Source: Pseudomonas trivialis (lineage in GTDB: Bacteria > Pseudomonadota > Gammaproteobacteria > Pseudomonadales > Pseudomonadaceae). Taken from it: 64,000 nt of DNA. The translations under genes and the position numbers were made by a program. A model generated the notes under the pieces. It was given only the letters and a program-made list of their open reading frames with translations. It did no database searches and was not told where the DNA came from. Below are positions 1-10,160 of the stretch, piece by piece; position 1 is the stretch's first letter; every line of letters begins with the position of its first letter. The stretch spans positions 186,001 through 250,000 of the forward strand of contig NZ_JYLK01000003.1 of the NCBI RefSeq assembly GCF_001439805.1, read 5' to 3'.

Positions 1-677
<677 letters not shown>

Positions 678-715
678 TTAAATACTTTGTAGTAACGGGA
701 AAATGAGCGGGAAAA

Positions 716-1012
716 TCAGTCTTCCAGAACAGCGAGAATCTCGTTCTCAGCCATAACCAGCAGGTCTTCGCCGTCGACTTTCACAGTGTTGCTGCCCGAG
801 TAAGGGCCAAATACAACCTTGTCACCGACTTTAACGGCCAGCGCACGTACGTCACCGTTTTCCAGAGTCTTGCCTGGGCCTGCAGCGACGATCACACCGT
901 GGTTGGCTTTTTCAGCAGCCGAACCTGGCAGAACGATACCGCCAGCGGTTTTCTTTTCTTCTTCGCTGCGACGGATTACGACGCGGTCGTGCAGAGGACG
1001 AAGCTTGCTCAT
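716..1012 (-). CDS. groS: Co-chaperonin GroES (Hsp10)
   Basis: GroES forms the seven-membered lid of the GroEL chamber. The 98-residue protein has the family's full length. It begins [15 protein letters not shown] and carries the mobile-loop region ([14 protein letters not shown], about residues 17-30) that docks on GroEL. A strong ribosome site (AGGAGAG) lies 8 bases before the ATG. It is the first gene of the groESL operon. The 240 bases upstream hold the promoter and, further up, the hairpin that ends fxsA. Confidence 0.98.
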   Translation of the reverse strand: MSKLRPLHDRVVIRRSEEEKKTAGGIVLPGSAAEKANHGVIVAAGPGKTLENGDVRALAVKVGDKVVFGPYSGSNTVKVDGEDLLVMAENEILAVLED

Positions 1013-1153
1013 TGTCGATCTCTCCTAATTGTGTTTTTCATCGGCCGGTATCAGTACCGGCGGGTTGTAATCCGGCTATGCCGGTCGCGCCTCGCAAGGC
1101 AAGACGCGGAAGTCTGTCTGGCGTTGCCACCAGAAAACCTTTCGGTGACCGAT

Positions 1154-1181
1154 ACATAAGGGCGCATAAGCTTATTACAAG
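1154..1181 (-). promoter_or_regulatory. Candidate heat-shock (sigma-32) promoter of groESL
   Basis: Read on the minus strand, CTTGTAA (1181-1175) is followed after 12 bases by CCCTTATGT (1162-1154). This resembles the RpoH pattern CTTGAAA, 11-16 bases, CCCCATnT. It lies about 140 bases before the groES start. The match is imperfect and rests on pattern only; no CIRCE element was seen. Confidence 0.35.
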
Positions 1182-1220
1182 GGGCCGAGACGGATTTTTT
1201 TGCATCTGCCCCCTAACGCA

Positions 1221-1244
1221 ACACGGCACCCGAAGGTGCCGTGT
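1221..1244 (-). terminator. Hairpin after fxsA
   Basis: A perfect 10-bp stem (ACACGGCACC / GGTGCCGTGT) with a 4-base loop CGAA starts 10 bases after the fxsA stop. There is no clear T-run after it on the minus strand, so termination is likely but not certain. It separates fxsA from groESL. Confidence 0.5.
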
Positions 1245-1254
1245 CAGTGAAGCG

Positions 1255-1731
1255 TTATTTGTTGTCGCGGTGTTCGAACTCGCCTTCGATCACGTCGCCT
1301 TCACGCCCAAGAGGCTGGCGCGGTGCCGGGCCGCCTCGGGGTTGCAGGTCGTCGGCGAAGGCGCGCTGGCGCATTGCTGCCTCTTCGGCACGCTGGCGCA
1401 TCTTGCCGGCCAGCAGTTTGCGGGTGACCGGCAGCAGCATCACCAGGCCAACCACGTCACTGATAAAGCCTGGCAGGATCAACAGGCCACCCGCCAGGGC
1501 CATCATCAGGCCTTCCAGCATGGTCTGGGCCGGCAGTTCGCCGCGATTCAGGCTTTCACGGGCACGCAATGCCGTGGCCAGGCCGGCGACGCGCAGTACC
1601 AGTACGCCGAGCATCGAGCCGAGAATAATCAGCAACAGGGCCGGGAAAAACCCGAGTGCACTGCTGACTTGAACGAAGACGAACAGCTCCAACACCGGGA
1701 ACAGCAGAAAGAGCAATAAAAAAGGGCGCAT
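1255..1731 (-). CDS. fxsA: FxsA family cytoplasmic membrane protein
   Basis: This small inner-membrane protein belongs to the FxsA family, named for suppression of F-plasmid exclusion of phage T7 in E. coli; its normal role is unclear. The ATG at 1731 is preferred because GAGGAA lies 7 bases upstream and the protein then starts MRPFLLLFLLFPVLELFVF, the family's usual hydrophobic N-terminus. The 158-residue product has about three or four membrane segments (residues 3-50 and 70-105). A charged tail rich in Arg, Glu and Pro follows. It lies upstream of groESL in the same direction, an order common in Pseudomonas, but the hairpin at 1221-1244 suggests separate transcripts. Confidence 0.9.
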   Translation of the reverse strand: MRPFLLLFLLFPVLELFVFVQVSSALGFFPALLLIILGSMLGVLVLRVAGLATALRARESLNRGELPAQTMLEGLMMALAGGLLILPGFISDVVGLVMLLPVTRKLLAGKMRQRAEEAAMRQRAFADDLQPRGGPAPRQPLGREGDVIEGEFEHRDNK

Positions 1732-1797
1732 CAAATGGTTCCTCAACGCAAGAATGCCTTGCCAGTCCACCCTAGATGACGTCGCCATTGTGTGAAT

Positions 1798-2529
1798 TCA
1801 AGCGCTGACGGGCTCTTTTTTCGGCCAGGCCTCGGCATGGGCCAATGAAACCAGGGCCTCGCGTACTTGTGTCGGCGTATTGCAAGGCGTTGCAAACGGC
1901 AACCAGTGCAGCGATTGGCCGATACGCAGGTGCAGACCTTCGCTGTCGATGCCGGCCAACTGCGCAGGCTCGCGGGTCGGCAAGTCGCCCAACTGCACGT
2001 AGTGGGCAATGGCCTTGGCATGATCGCTGTTCATGTGCTCGACCATGCTGCGTTCGGCCTTGCCGGCGAACGGGTTGGCGAGGGTCAGTTGGTCGACCCA
2101 GTGAATCGCGCCGAACCCGCCAATATAACGGTGACGTACCGGTTTGAGCACCCAGAAGTCGAAATCGTGGGCCTTGTGATAGTTGGCCGAATCGGGGAAG
2201 TAGCGGTAATAGCGCTCGGCGGCAGCCTCGATGGCAGCGGCGTCTTCGAGCCTTTCGGCTTCGGCGAGGTAAGTCAGACGCCCCACGGCCTGCACATCGT
2301 GCGCCTCGCGCTCGCCCACCAGCAGCGAGCACTTGGGGTCTTTTTGCAGGTTATGGGTGTGCTGGGCAATCCGGCTGATAAGGATCAGCGGCCGGCCCTG
2401 CGCGTCCAGGCAATACGGCACGACTGAGCCGAATGGAAAGCCGGGCATCGCTTTGGACAGTGTGGAGAGAGCCCCACGGTATTCCTTGAGCAACAGCTCT
2501 CGGGCATTTTTGGCAACCTGCGCGCTCAA
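1798..2529 (-). CDS. HugZ-family haem utilisation protein (PNPOx-like fold)
   Basis: The 243-residue protein matches the HugZ family: a split-barrel pyridoxamine-phosphate-oxidase-like domain (about residues 10-150) followed by a DUF2470 domain (about 160-235, with MVEHMNSDHAKAIAHYV). Characterised members bind or degrade haem, or serve as general haem-stress proteins in the cytoplasm. The motif GSVVPYCLDAQGRPLI is typical of the barrel. No haem transport genes are nearby, so the role in iron acquisition is inferred from family only. The ATG at 2529 lies in a normal position; the gene is probably monocistronic. Confidence 0.85.
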   Translation of the reverse strand: MSAQVAKNARELLLKEYRGALSTLSKAMPGFPFGSVVPYCLDAQGRPLILISRIAQHTHNLQKDPKCSLLVGEREAHDVQAVGRLTYLAEAERLEDAAAIEAAAERYYRYFPDSANYHKAHDFDFWVLKPVRHRYIGGFGAIHWVDQLTLANPFAGKAERSMVEHMNSDHAKAIAHYVQLGDLPTREPAQLAGIDSEGLHLRIGQSLHWLPFATPCNTPTQVREALVSLAHAEAWPKKEPVSA

Positions 2530-2631
2530 CGTATGACTCCTCGTGTATTCCGTCGCCCATGGCTTATGGGAATGGATCTCAACACAAGGTAATCAATCTA
2601 CGCGCCGGTTGCCAGCCACTGCCCTGCAGTA

Positions 2632-3639
2632 TTACCAGGCCACGCCAAAGCCTGCGGTGTAGCGCGTTTTGCTCAGGTCACTTTGCTCTTCACCGCTGAC
2701 CACATCGCGCTCGGCCTTGAGGTTGAGCGACGCCCATTCGGTGACCTTGTAGCGCAGGCCGATTTCCGCATCCAGCGAGTAGTCAGCCGGTGCGTCTATC
2801 GGCTTGCCCAGCTCGCCGTTGGTGAAGAACTCCACGGTCTTGCCAATCAGGTAGCGGTTGTAGTTCCACTTCATGGCCAGGGAATAGAAGTTGTCCTTGC
2901 CGCCGTTGGCATATTCGTAATCGGTGCGGTTGACCAGCGAGCCGAGGGAGAATGCACCCAGTTCGTCATCCCAGAACTGATAGCCCGGACCGGTACCGAC
3001 GGTGCGTTGGCGCGCCAGTTCTTCAACCTTGTCGCGCTTGTAGGTCAGGCGCCCCTGCCAGAACCAATGCTCGGTGATGAAGCGATCCAGGTCGTATTCC
3101 AGGGCCCAGTTGTCGGTGGTGGTAACGTCGTCCTGGAATTCGCGGTTGTATTCGCCCTGCCCGGTATGACGCCATTGGCCGTGACGCGCGGTGGTCTTGA
3201 AATCGATGTCGTAGTCGTTGGTGTCCCGTTCGGCGCGTTTATAGTCCAGGGCCATGTCGACATTGCCTTTCCACACCAGGTCCTGAATCACAGGCTTGGG
3301 CTTGAGGATCTGCTGGATGCTCGCCAGCTCAACGGTCTTGGGCGCTTCGCCATTGGCCAGAACCACTTTGCCATCCTCCGCAGGTTTCAGGGACTTGGCC
3401 TTCTCACCGCTGTAGGCGTCCTGCTTGACCAGCAGCTCCTGGTCGCTCTCCAGGGTTTTCACCTGCTTCCAGTCCACCGGAATGGCGCCACCGTAGCTGG
3501 TCTGGATCAGCAGTTTGCCGCCGTCGAAAACCTTGATCTTGCCCGTCAGGCGGTCACCGTTTTTCAACCAGACGGTATCGGCAAGCACGGGCGTGGAGGC
3601 GCTGAAAATAGCGAGGCACAGCAGAGTTCTGGACAACAT
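2632..3639 (-). CDS. DUF481 outer-membrane protein (YdiY-like)
   Basis: This 335-residue exported protein begins with a signal peptide (MLSRTLLCLAIFSASTPVLA, cleavage after residue 20). An N-terminal part of about 90 residues with SH3-like character follows (WLKNGDRLTGKI, VDWKQVKTLES). The C-terminal DUF481 region (about 120-335) is built of alternating aromatic/polar strands ending in an aromatic residue (AGFGVAW), as expected of an outer-membrane beta-barrel. The function of the family is not known. It stands alone, divergent from the alkyltransferase-like gene, with no recognised regulatory site in the 155 bases between them. Confidence 0.85.
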   Translation of the reverse strand: MLSRTLLCLAIFSASTPVLADTVWLKNGDRLTGKIKVFDGGKLLIQTSYGGAIPVDWKQVKTLESDQELLVKQDAYSGEKAKSLKPAEDGKVVLANGEAPKTVELASIQQILKPKPVIQDLVWKGNVDMALDYKRAERDTNDYDIDFKTTARHGQWRHTGQGEYNREFQDDVTTTDNWALEYDLDRFITEHWFWQGRLTYKRDKVEELARQRTVGTGPGYQFWDDELGAFSLGSLVNRTDYEYANGGKDNFYSLAMKWNYNRYLIGKTVEFFTNGELGKPIDAPADYSLDAEIGLRYKVTEWASLNLKAERDVVSGEEQSDLSKTRYTAGFGVAW

Positions 3640-3794
3640 AAGCGGATTCGGGGCTCAGGGTTGGCGAAAAAAAGACGATTATCGTGTTAGATAGCTAGCA
3701 CTGACTCAAGTATGAATGTTCAGTTCAACCAATGCCCTTATTTTTACAGACGTTTCTTACAGATAGACAGACGATCTCAACGGATAGGCCCACA

Positions 3795-4148
3795 GTGAAT
3801 CAAGCTGCCAACACCCCGCAAAGCCCCGCAGACATGCGCCGCGCCGCGTTATACCTGACGCTGGCGCAGATTCCCGAAGGCTGCGTGGTGAGTTATGGCG
3901 AACTGGCGCATCTGGCAGGGCTGGGCCGCGCTGCACGTTGGGTGGGGCGCACCCTCAGCCAGTTGCCGGAGGACACGCGCCTGCCCTGGCATCGGGTGCT
4001 GGGTGCCGGTGGTCGGATAAGCCTGCCGGCGGGCAGCGCCTCGGGCGACGAGCAACGCGCGCGCTTACGCGCTGAGGGCCTCACAGTGCGCAACAATCGC
4101 GTGGATATTCAGCGCCATGGCTGGCGCCCGGTAGAGCACAGCGGTTAG
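3795..4148 (+). CDS. MGMT-like alkyltransferase-like protein (ATL)
   Basis: This is a small relative of O6-alkylguanine-DNA alkyltransferase. The active-site PCHRV motif is replaced by PWHRV (LPWHRVLGAGGRI), so the protein cannot accept alkyl groups. ATLs instead bind O6-alkylguanine lesions and flag them for nucleotide excision repair. The helix-turn-helix part is SYGELAHLAGLGRAARWVG. The GTG at 3795 is taken as start because it gives 117 residues, the usual ATL size, with AGG 6 bases upstream. An ATG at 3732 would add a 21-residue extension without family support. Confidence 0.85.
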   Translation: MNQAANTPQSPADMRRAALYLTLAQIPEGCVVSYGELAHLAGLGRAARWVGRTLSQLPEDTRLPWHRVLGAGGRISLPAGSASGDEQRARLRAEGLTVRNNRVDIQRHGWRPVEHSG

Positions 4149-4192
4149 AGTGCGCGCTTTGTTTCCCGTGAATCTGAGGCAGACTCCAGCCC

Positions 4193-5725
4193 ATGCCCCG
4201 TAAAACCTGGCGCGCCGCGCTCGCCGCCTATGCCAGCCCTTCGACGCTCGTCCTGCTGTTGCTTGGCTTTGCCGCCGGTCTGCCTTACATGTTGGTGTTT
4301 TCGACGCTGTCGGTGTGGTTGCGCGAGGCTGGAGTGGCTCGCGAGACCATCGGCTATGCGAGCCTGATCGGTCTGGCGTACGCCTTCAAATGGGTCTGGT
4401 CGCCGCTGCTCGACCAATGGCGCCTGCCACTGCTCGGCAAACTCGGACGTCGTCGCTCGTGGCTGGTCCTCGCCCAATCGCTGGTGATCCTCGGATTGAT
4501 CGGCATGGGCTTTTGCGACCCGCAAAAACATTTGTCCTGGTTGATCGCCATTGCGGTGGTGGTGGCGTTCGCATCGGCCACCCAGGATATCGCGGTGGAT
4601 GCCTATCGGCTGGAAATCGCCGACGACAGCCGCCAGGCCGCCCTGGCCGCCAGCTATATGTCCGGTTACCGTATCGCCGCCCTGCTCGCCACGGCGGGCG
4701 CACTGTTTTTTGCCGAGGGTTTCGGCTCTACGGGTTTCAACTATAAGCATTCGGCGTGGACCGGCACTTATGTGCTGTTCGGCGCGCTGATGGTGCCAGC
4801 GCTGCTGACCACGCTGTTCATGCGCGAGCCCAACGTACCGCTGCGCACCCAACTGCAGGCCGGGCGCTACAGCTTCATGCATCAGCTTGTTTCCGTATTT
4901 GTGCTGATCGTGCTGCTGGTGTCGGTGCCGGCGATGTTCACCCAGCTGTACAACACCGATTTCGCCAGCGTGCTGTTCCAGGGTGTGAGCCTGTGGCAGT
5001 TGCTGATGGAAGACCGCGCCTTCCTGCGCGCCATCCTCTACATCATTCTGACTGCGCTGTGCCTGTCGACCATGGGCCGCCGAGGCCTGGCGCCGGTGCT
5101 CACGCCGGTCAACGACTTTATCCTGCGCTACCGCTGGCAGGCGCTGCTGCTGCTCGGGCTGATCGCCACCTATCGCATGTCGGACACGGTAATGGGCGTG
5201 ATGGCCAACGTGTTCTATATCGACCAGGGTTTTACCAAGGACCAGATCGCCGGGGTCAGCAAGGTCTTCGGCCTGATCATGACCTTGGTGGGCGCCGGTA
5301 TGGGCGGGCTGCTGATTGTGCGGTTCGGCATCCTGCCGATCCTGTTCATTGGCGGCGTGGCCTCGGCCGGCACCAACCTGCTGTTCGTGATGCTCGCCGA
5401 CATGGGCCCCGACCTGCAGATGTTGATCTTCACCATCTCGCTGGACAACTTCAGCTCGGGCCTGGCGACTTCGGCGTTCGTGGCGTACCTGTCGAGCCTG
5501 ACCAACCTCAAGTTCTCCGCCACGCAATACGCCCTGCTCAGCTCGATCATGCTGCTGCTGCCGCGCCTGATCGGTGGGTACTCGGGGGTGATGGTGGAGA
5601 AGTTCGGCTATCACAACTTCTTTCTGATTACCTGCATGCTGGGTGTGCCGACGCTGCTGCTGATTGCGCTGCACTGGTATCAGGAGAATCAGCGGGCGCG
5701 GTTGAATCCTCCCGCCGAAGAGTGA
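4193..5725 (+). CDS. ampG: AmpG-family muropeptide permease (MFS)
   Basis: This inner-membrane MFS transporter imports GlcNAc-anhydroMurNAc (peptides) released from the cell wall. It feeds wall recycling and, where ampC is present, beta-lactamase induction. The 510-residue protein has 12-14 hydrophobic segments. It contains family features such as LLLGFAAGLPYMLVFSTLS near the N-terminus, SATQDIAVDAYRLE (about residue 130-143) and SLTNLKFSATQYALLSS (about 437). It starts 44 bases after the ATL gene and ends before a REP doublet, so it may be cotranscribed with the ATL gene. Confidence 0.93.
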   Translation: MPRKTWRAALAAYASPSTLVLLLLGFAAGLPYMLVFSTLSVWLREAGVARETIGYASLIGLAYAFKWVWSPLLDQWRLPLLGKLGRRRSWLVLAQSLVILGLIGMGFCDPQKHLSWLIAIAVVVAFASATQDIAVDAYRLEIADDSRQAALAASYMSGYRIAALLATAGALFFAEGFGSTGFNYKHSAWTGTYVLFGALMVPALLTTLFMREPNVPLRTQLQAGRYSFMHQLVSVFVLIVLLVSVPAMFTQLYNTDFASVLFQGVSLWQLLMEDRAFLRAILYIILTALCLSTMGRRGLAPVLTPVNDFILRYRWQALLLLGLIATYRMSDTVMGVMANVFYIDQGFTKDQIAGVSKVFGLIMTLVGAGMGGLLIVRFGILPILFIGGVASAGTNLLFVMLADMGPDLQMLIFTISLDNFSSGLATSAFVAYLSSLTNLKFSATQYALLSSIMLLLPRLIGGYSGVMVEKFGYHNFFLITCMLGVPTLLLIALHWYQENQRARLNPPAEE

Positions 5726-5740
5726 CACGCCTCGGTCAAT

Positions 5741-5825
5741 GTGGGAGCTGGCTTGCCTGCGATGCAGACACCTCGGTACATCAGGCACGCCGCGTGGATG
5801 CCATCGCCGGCAAGCCAGCTCCCAC
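5741..5825. repeat. REP doublet (REPIN), GTGGGAGCTGGCTTGCC class
   Basis: Two inverted REP arms, GTGGGAGCTGGCTTGCCTGC (from 5741) and its near complement ending at 5825, flank a spacer of about 40 bases between ampG and proS. It is the same class as the repeat at 24224. Such units are non-autonomous and are mobilised by RAYT transposases; none is encoded in the window. Confidence 0.9.
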
Positions 5826-5919
5826 CTGAAGCCCTCCCTTTCTGATGCCTGTACTCCGGCAGCAAGCGCCCGTACAATCCCAAGTCATTTCAAGTCCAAG
5901 CAACCGACAACGGCCTACC

Positions 5920-7635
5920 ATGCGTACCAGTCAATATTTGCTCGCCACACAGAAAGAAACGCCTTCCGACGCGGTTGTGATCAGCCATCAGTTGATGCTG
6001 CGCGCCGGCATGATCCGCAAACTGGCCTCGGGCCTGTACACCTGGCTGCCCATGGGCTTGAAGGTGATGCGCAAGGTCGAGGCCATCGTTCGCGAAGAGA
6101 TGAACGCCGCCGGCTCTCTGGAAGTGTTGATGCCGAGCACCCAGCCGGCTGAGCTGTGGCAGGAGTCCGGGCGCTGGGAAGAGTACGGCCCTGAGCTGCT
6201 GCGTTTCAAGGACCGTCACGGCCGTGATTTCTGCGCCGGCCCGACCCACGAAGAAGTGATCACCGACCTGATGCGCAATGAGCTGAGCAGCTACAAGCAG
6301 CTGCCGCTGAACCTGTATCAGATCCAGACCAAATTCCGTGACGAAATCCGCCCGCGCTTCGGCTTGATGCGTGGCCGTGAATTCATCATGAAGGACTCGT
6401 ATTCGTTCCACGCCGACCAGGCTTCGCTGCAGGTCACCTATGACCGCATGCACCAGGCCTATTGCAACGTGTTCACGCGCCTGGGCCTGAAATTCCGCCC
6501 GGTTGAAGCAGACAACGGCTCCATCGGCGGCGCCGGCTCCCACGAGTTCCACGTACTGGCTGAATCCGGTGAAGACGATATCGCCTTCAGCAACGGTTCC
6601 GACTACGCAGCGAACATTGAGAAAGCCGAAGCGGTGCCGCGGGAAACCTCGCGCCCGGCGGCGGCTGAAGAACTGCGTCTGGTGGACACCCCTGAGACCA
6701 AGACCATCGCGGCCCTGGTGGAAAAATTCAATCTGCCGATTGAAAAGACCATCAAGACCCTGATCGTGCGCGCCGAGGAAGAAGGCAAACTGATCGCCCT
6801 GGTCATCCGTGGCGACCACGAGCTCAACGAAATCAAGGCGGCCCAGCAACCTGGCGTGGCCAGCCCGCTGGTGATGGCCACCGATGCCGACCTGCGCGAC
6901 GCCATTGGCGCCGGTGCCGGTTCCCTCGGCCCGCTGAACCTGCCGCTGCCGATCATCATCGATCGTTCGGTTGCACTGATGAGCGACTTCGCCATCGGCG
7001 CCAACATCGACGACAAGCACTACTTCGGCGTGAACTGGGAACGTGACCTGCCGGTTCCCACCGTGGCCGACCTGCGCAATGTGGTGGCCGGCGATCCGAG
7101 CCCGGATGGCAAGGGCACCCTGGAAATCAAGCGCGGCATCGAAGTGGGGCACATCTTCCAGCTGGGCAACAAGTACAGCAAGGCGATGAAGTGCGAAGTG
7201 CTGGGCGAGAACGGCAAGCCGATCACCCTGGAAATGGGCTGCTACGGCATCGGTATTTCCCGCGTGGTGGCGGCTGCCATCGAACAGAACAACGACGACA
7301 AGGGCATCATCTGGAGTGACGCCCTGGCGCCGTTCCAGGTTGCCCTCGTGCCGCTGCGCTATGAAACCGAACAAGTGCGCGAAGCCACCGACAAGCTGTA
7401 TGCCGAACTCACGGCCGCCGGTTTCGAAGTGCTGCTGGATGACCGGGACAAGAAAACCAGCCCGGGCATCAAGTTCGCCGACATGGAGCTGATTGGCATC
7501 CCGCACCGGATCGTGGTCAGTGACCGCGGCCTGGCCGATGGCAATCTGGAATACAAAAGCCGGACCGAAGCCGACGCCCAACCGTTGCCGGTGGCTGACG
7601 TGCTGTCTTTCCTTCAGGCGCGTATTCGTCGCTGA
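5920..7635 (+). CDS. proS: Prolyl-tRNA synthetase (bacterial type)
   Basis: This enzyme charges tRNA-Pro with proline. The ATG at 5920 gives [20 protein letters not shown], the conserved N-terminus, and 571 residues, the bacterial-type length with the editing (YbaK-like) insertion at about 225-385. Class II motifs are visible: motif 2 region [21 protein letters not shown] (about 143-163) and motif 3 [13 protein letters not shown] (about 443-455). The C-terminal anticodon-binding domain starts near 475 ([10 protein letters not shown]). The gene follows a REP doublet and precedes a lipoprotein gene by 20 bases. Confidence 0.98.
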   Translation: MRTSQYLLATQKETPSDAVVISHQLMLRAGMIRKLASGLYTWLPMGLKVMRKVEAIVREEMNAAGSLEVLMPSTQPAELWQESGRWEEYGPELLRFKDRHGRDFCAGPTHEEVITDLMRNELSSYKQLPLNLYQIQTKFRDEIRPRFGLMRGREFIMKDSYSFHADQASLQVTYDRMHQAYCNVFTRLGLKFRPVEADNGSIGGAGSHEFHVLAESGEDDIAFSNGSDYAANIEKAEAVPRETSRPAAAEELRLVDTPETKTIAALVEKFNLPIEKTIKTLIVRAEEEGKLIALVIRGDHELNEIKAAQQPGVASPLVMATDADLRDAIGAGAGSLGPLNLPLPIIIDRSVALMSDFAIGANIDDKHYFGVNWERDLPVPTVADLRNVVAGDPSPDGKGTLEIKRGIEVGHIFQLGNKYSKAMKCEVLGENGKPITLEMGCYGIGISRVVAAAIEQNNDDKGIIWSDALAPFQVALVPLRYETEQVREATDKLYAELTAAGFEVLLDDRDKKTSPGIKFADMELIGIPHRIVVSDRGLADGNLEYKSRTEADAQPLPVADVLSFLQARIRR

Positions 7636-7655
7636 AAACCAGATCAAGAGAAGTC

Positions 7656-8609
7656 ATGTTCAAGCGAAACACCAGAGCCCTGAGGGGTGCCGCCTTGTGC
7701 GGCGCCCTGCTGGTCAGCGGCTGCGCCAACCAGATGTCACAACGCAGTGAGCACGAGGAGCGGGTCGAGCGTAAGTTGCTCGATCACAGCCTGCAGATCG
7801 ATGTAGGCGAGCCCAAAGTGCTCGAACTGCCGCAGCGCCGGGTTCGCATTCACGAACAGAAGACCTTCGAAATCACCGAATTCGAAGTCACCCGTCGTTA
7901 CGACCGCTACACGCCCTACCAGCCCTGGCGCAAACTCTATGAAATGCCCCTGGGTGCCGTCGCCCTGGTGGCGGGTGCGGGCGCCAACGTGGCGAACATC
8001 TTCGCCCTCGGCAACCTGCCCGACAGCATGACCCATGACTGGCTGATCTACGGCGTGGACGGCCTCAACCCGTTCATGAACGTGCAATCCCACGGCCGTG
8101 CGCAGCAAAACCTCGCCGGCATCGATGAAGTCCAGCGCGACAAGCGCCTGGAGTATTCGAGCCTGCCGTGGAGCGAGCGCCCGGTGCAGGTCACCGCTGG
8201 CAGGCAAACCCACGAGCTGACCACCGACCGCAACGGCGTGCTGCGCCTGAACCTGTTGGACAGCCCGTTTGCCGAGCAGGACCTGAATCACATCACCACG
8301 CTGCTGATCAGCGTGCAGGATGGTCAGGACGATGTGCATTCGGATGCTTCCCTGTCGGTCAGCAACGGCCTGCGCGGCAAGCTGCTGGAAGCCCATGGGC
8401 TGATTTTTGACGACCTGGAAGACGACGAAGTGAGCCAGTGGGTGCACCGGGTCAAGCGCCTGTCGGAGCTGGGCCTGGAAGAGGAAGCCAGTGAGCTGGA
8501 GCAAAGCCTGATCGAACTGACCCGCAATGATCCGGAGTTGCAGCAGGAGTTTCTGCAGGCGCTGACCAAGGATGCGGGACGGCTGGTGGCGGACCCCGGC
8601 GCTCGCTGA
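7656..8609 (+). CDS. Putative lipoprotein of unknown function
   Basis: This is a 317-residue exported protein. The signal peptide ends in a lipobox LVSGC (Cys at residue 23), so it should be lipid-anchored. Several stretches look surface-exposed and charged. A short hydrophobic segment (PLGAVALVAGAGANVANIF, about residues 108-126) could sit in or at a membrane. The C-terminal 60 residues are acidic and helical. I recognise no characterised domain. It starts 20 bases after proS in the same direction, so it may share that transcript, and a REP doublet follows it. Confidence 0.8.
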   Translation: MFKRNTRALRGAALCGALLVSGCANQMSQRSEHEERVERKLLDHSLQIDVGEPKVLELPQRRVRIHEQKTFEITEFEVTRRYDRYTPYQPWRKLYEMPLGAVALVAGAGANVANIFALGNLPDSMTHDWLIYGVDGLNPFMNVQSHGRAQQNLAGIDEVQRDKRLEYSSLPWSERPVQVTAGRQTHELTTDRNGVLRLNLLDSPFAEQDLNHITTLLISVQDGQDDVHSDASLSVSNGLRGKLLEAHGLIFDDLEDDEVSQWVHRVKRLSELGLEEEASELEQSLIELTRNDPELQQEFLQALTKDAGRLVADPGAR

Positions 8610-8635
8610 GTTTTCGCAAACGCTGTAAATCCAAA

Positions 8636-8724
8636 TGTGGGAGGGGGCTTGCTCCCGATAGCGGTGGATCAGCCAGCTTATATATAGCTGACCCACCGTA
8701 ATCGGGAGCAAGCCCCCTCCCACA
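8636..8724. repeat. REP doublet (REPIN), GTGGGAGGGGGCTTGC class
   Basis: Inverted arms TGTGGGAGGGGGCTTGCTCC (from 8636) and GGAGCAAGCCCCCTCCCACA (to 8724) surround a spacer of about 40 bases. It lies between the convergent lipoprotein and dinB genes, where it could also act as a terminator for both. Confidence 0.95.
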
Positions 8725-8739
8725 TTTTGCTCCGGGTTT

Positions 8740-9798
8740 CTACCAGGAGAATTCCAACTGTTCATTGCCGTTGCTGAGGTCGAGCAACCGCACCCCAATC
8801 CCCAACAACCGCACCGGCTTGCCCCCACGATTGAACGCCTGGGTCATCAGCTGTTGATAACTCTCCAGATCCCGCCCTGCCCCGGCCTGCTCCAGGGTTG
8901 TCTGGGTAAAGTCATGAAACTTCACCTTCACGAACGGCTTGCCCGCGCGGTAGCTACTGTCGATGCGCGCCATGCGCCCGGCCAGGGTTTCCATCAGTTC
9001 GGGCAGCCTGGCCAGGCAACTGGCAAGATCGGGAAGGTCCGTATCAAAGGTATTTTCCACGCTGATGGACTGTCGCCGGCTGTCATTGTGCACCGCGCGG
9101 TCATCGATCCCACGGGCCAGGCTCCACAAGCGCTCACCGAAGCTGCCGAATTCGCGCACCAGCGCCAGCTTGTTCCACTCACGCAGTTGCAGGCAGTCCT
9201 CGATTCCCAGCCGCGCGAGCTTGTCGGCGGTGACCTTGCCCACGCCGTGCAGTTTGCTCACGCGCAACTGGGAGACAAAGTCTTCGATCTGGTCCGGGGT
9301 GATCACAAACAGGCCGTTGGGTTTTTTCCAGTCACTGGCGATCTTGGCCAGAAACTTGTTCGGCGCCACCCCGGCGGACACGGTGATGTGCAATTGATTG
9401 GAGACGCGGCGGCGGATGTCCTGGGCGATTCGGGTAGCGCTGCCGCCAAAATGCGGGCTGTCGGACACGTCGAGGTAGGCTTCGTCCAGCGATAACGGTT
9501 CGATCAGATCGGTGTAGTCGCGAAAGATCGTCTGGATTTCCTTCGAGGCTTCTTTATAGGCGTCCATGCGCGGCTTGACGATGGTCAGGTCCGGGCACAG
9601 TTTCAGGGCGTGGCGTGATGACATCGCCGAGCGCACCCCGTAGGCCCGCGCCTCATAGTTACAGGTAGCGATCACTCCGCGCCGATCCGCCGAGCCACCC
9701 ACGGCCAACGGTTTTTGCGCCAGGCTCGGGTCATCGCGCATCTCGATGGCGGCGTAGAAGCAATCACAGTCGACGTGGATGATTTTGCGCTGCGTCAT
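8740..9798 (-). CDS. dinB: DNA polymerase IV (Y-family, translesion)
   Basis: This is an error-prone polymerase that copies past damaged bases and needs no proofreading. The ATG at 9798 gives MTQRKIIHVDCDCFYAAIEM, with the catalytic Asp/Cys/Phe motif at residues 9-15 and the second acidic motif SLDEAYLDVS at about 102-111. The length of 352 residues is that of Pol IV. The thumb, helix-hairpin-helix (LRVSKLHGVGKVTADKLARLG) and little-finger domains follow. A CTG-N10-CAG LexA box lies 47-62 bases upstream, so SOS control is likely. Confidence 0.97.
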   Translation of the reverse strand: MTQRKIIHVDCDCFYAAIEMRDDPSLAQKPLAVGGSADRRGVIATCNYEARAYGVRSAMSSRHALKLCPDLTIVKPRMDAYKEASKEIQTIFRDYTDLIEPLSLDEAYLDVSDSPHFGGSATRIAQDIRRRVSNQLHITVSAGVAPNKFLAKIASDWKKPNGLFVITPDQIEDFVSQLRVSKLHGVGKVTADKLARLGIEDCLQLREWNKLALVREFGSFGERLWSLARGIDDRAVHNDSRRQSISVENTFDTDLPDLASCLARLPELMETLAGRMARIDSSYRAGKPFVKVKFHDFTQTTLEQAGAGRDLESYQQLMTQAFNRGGKPVRLLGIGVRLLDLSNGNEQLEFSW

Positions 9799-9844
9799 AT
9801 AAACAGGGGTGTATTTCAACGGGTGGCCAGTATCGCACTCACCC

Positions 9845-9860
9845 CTGTATATAGCACCAG
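9845..9860 (-). promoter_or_regulatory. LexA (SOS) box upstream of dinB
   Basis: The site reads CTGGTGCTATATACAG on the minus strand, with the CTG-N10-CAG ends and an AT-rich core expected of a gammaproteobacterial LexA box. It lies 47-62 bases before the dinB start codon, a position compatible with promoter overlap. Confidence 0.8.
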
Positions 9861-10036
9861 TAGTTTGATTCTTCCGCCTGAGCGGTAGGAAATTTACCCG
9901 ATGAATGTGTTTTCTCAATCGAATCAGAGCCTCCGATAGAGCTGAGAGCCCCGGCCACGCTGGGCCAGCGCGGCTCACAGCGCCACCATGGAGAGCTAAC
10001 CGATTGAACCACAAGCGCTTTTCTTCAATTTACGGG

Positions 10037-10064
10037 TTGACACACTCGCGTTCCTCTGTAGAAT
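10037..10064 (+). promoter_or_regulatory. Sigma-70 promoter of first tRNA-fMet
   Basis: TTGACA (10037-10042), 16 bases, TAGAAT (10059-10064). The -10 box ends 13 bases before the tRNA. The same arrangement recurs before the second copy. Confidence 0.85.
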
Positions 10065-10077
10065 GCCGACACACAGA

Positions 10078-10154
<77 letters not shown>

Positions 10155-10160
10155 CACATC

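Noticed and set aside
1013..1254. CIRCE/HrcA operator upstream of groES
   Set aside because: No TTAGCACTC-N9-GAGTGCTAA-like repeat is present; only a weak sigma-32-like match was seen.
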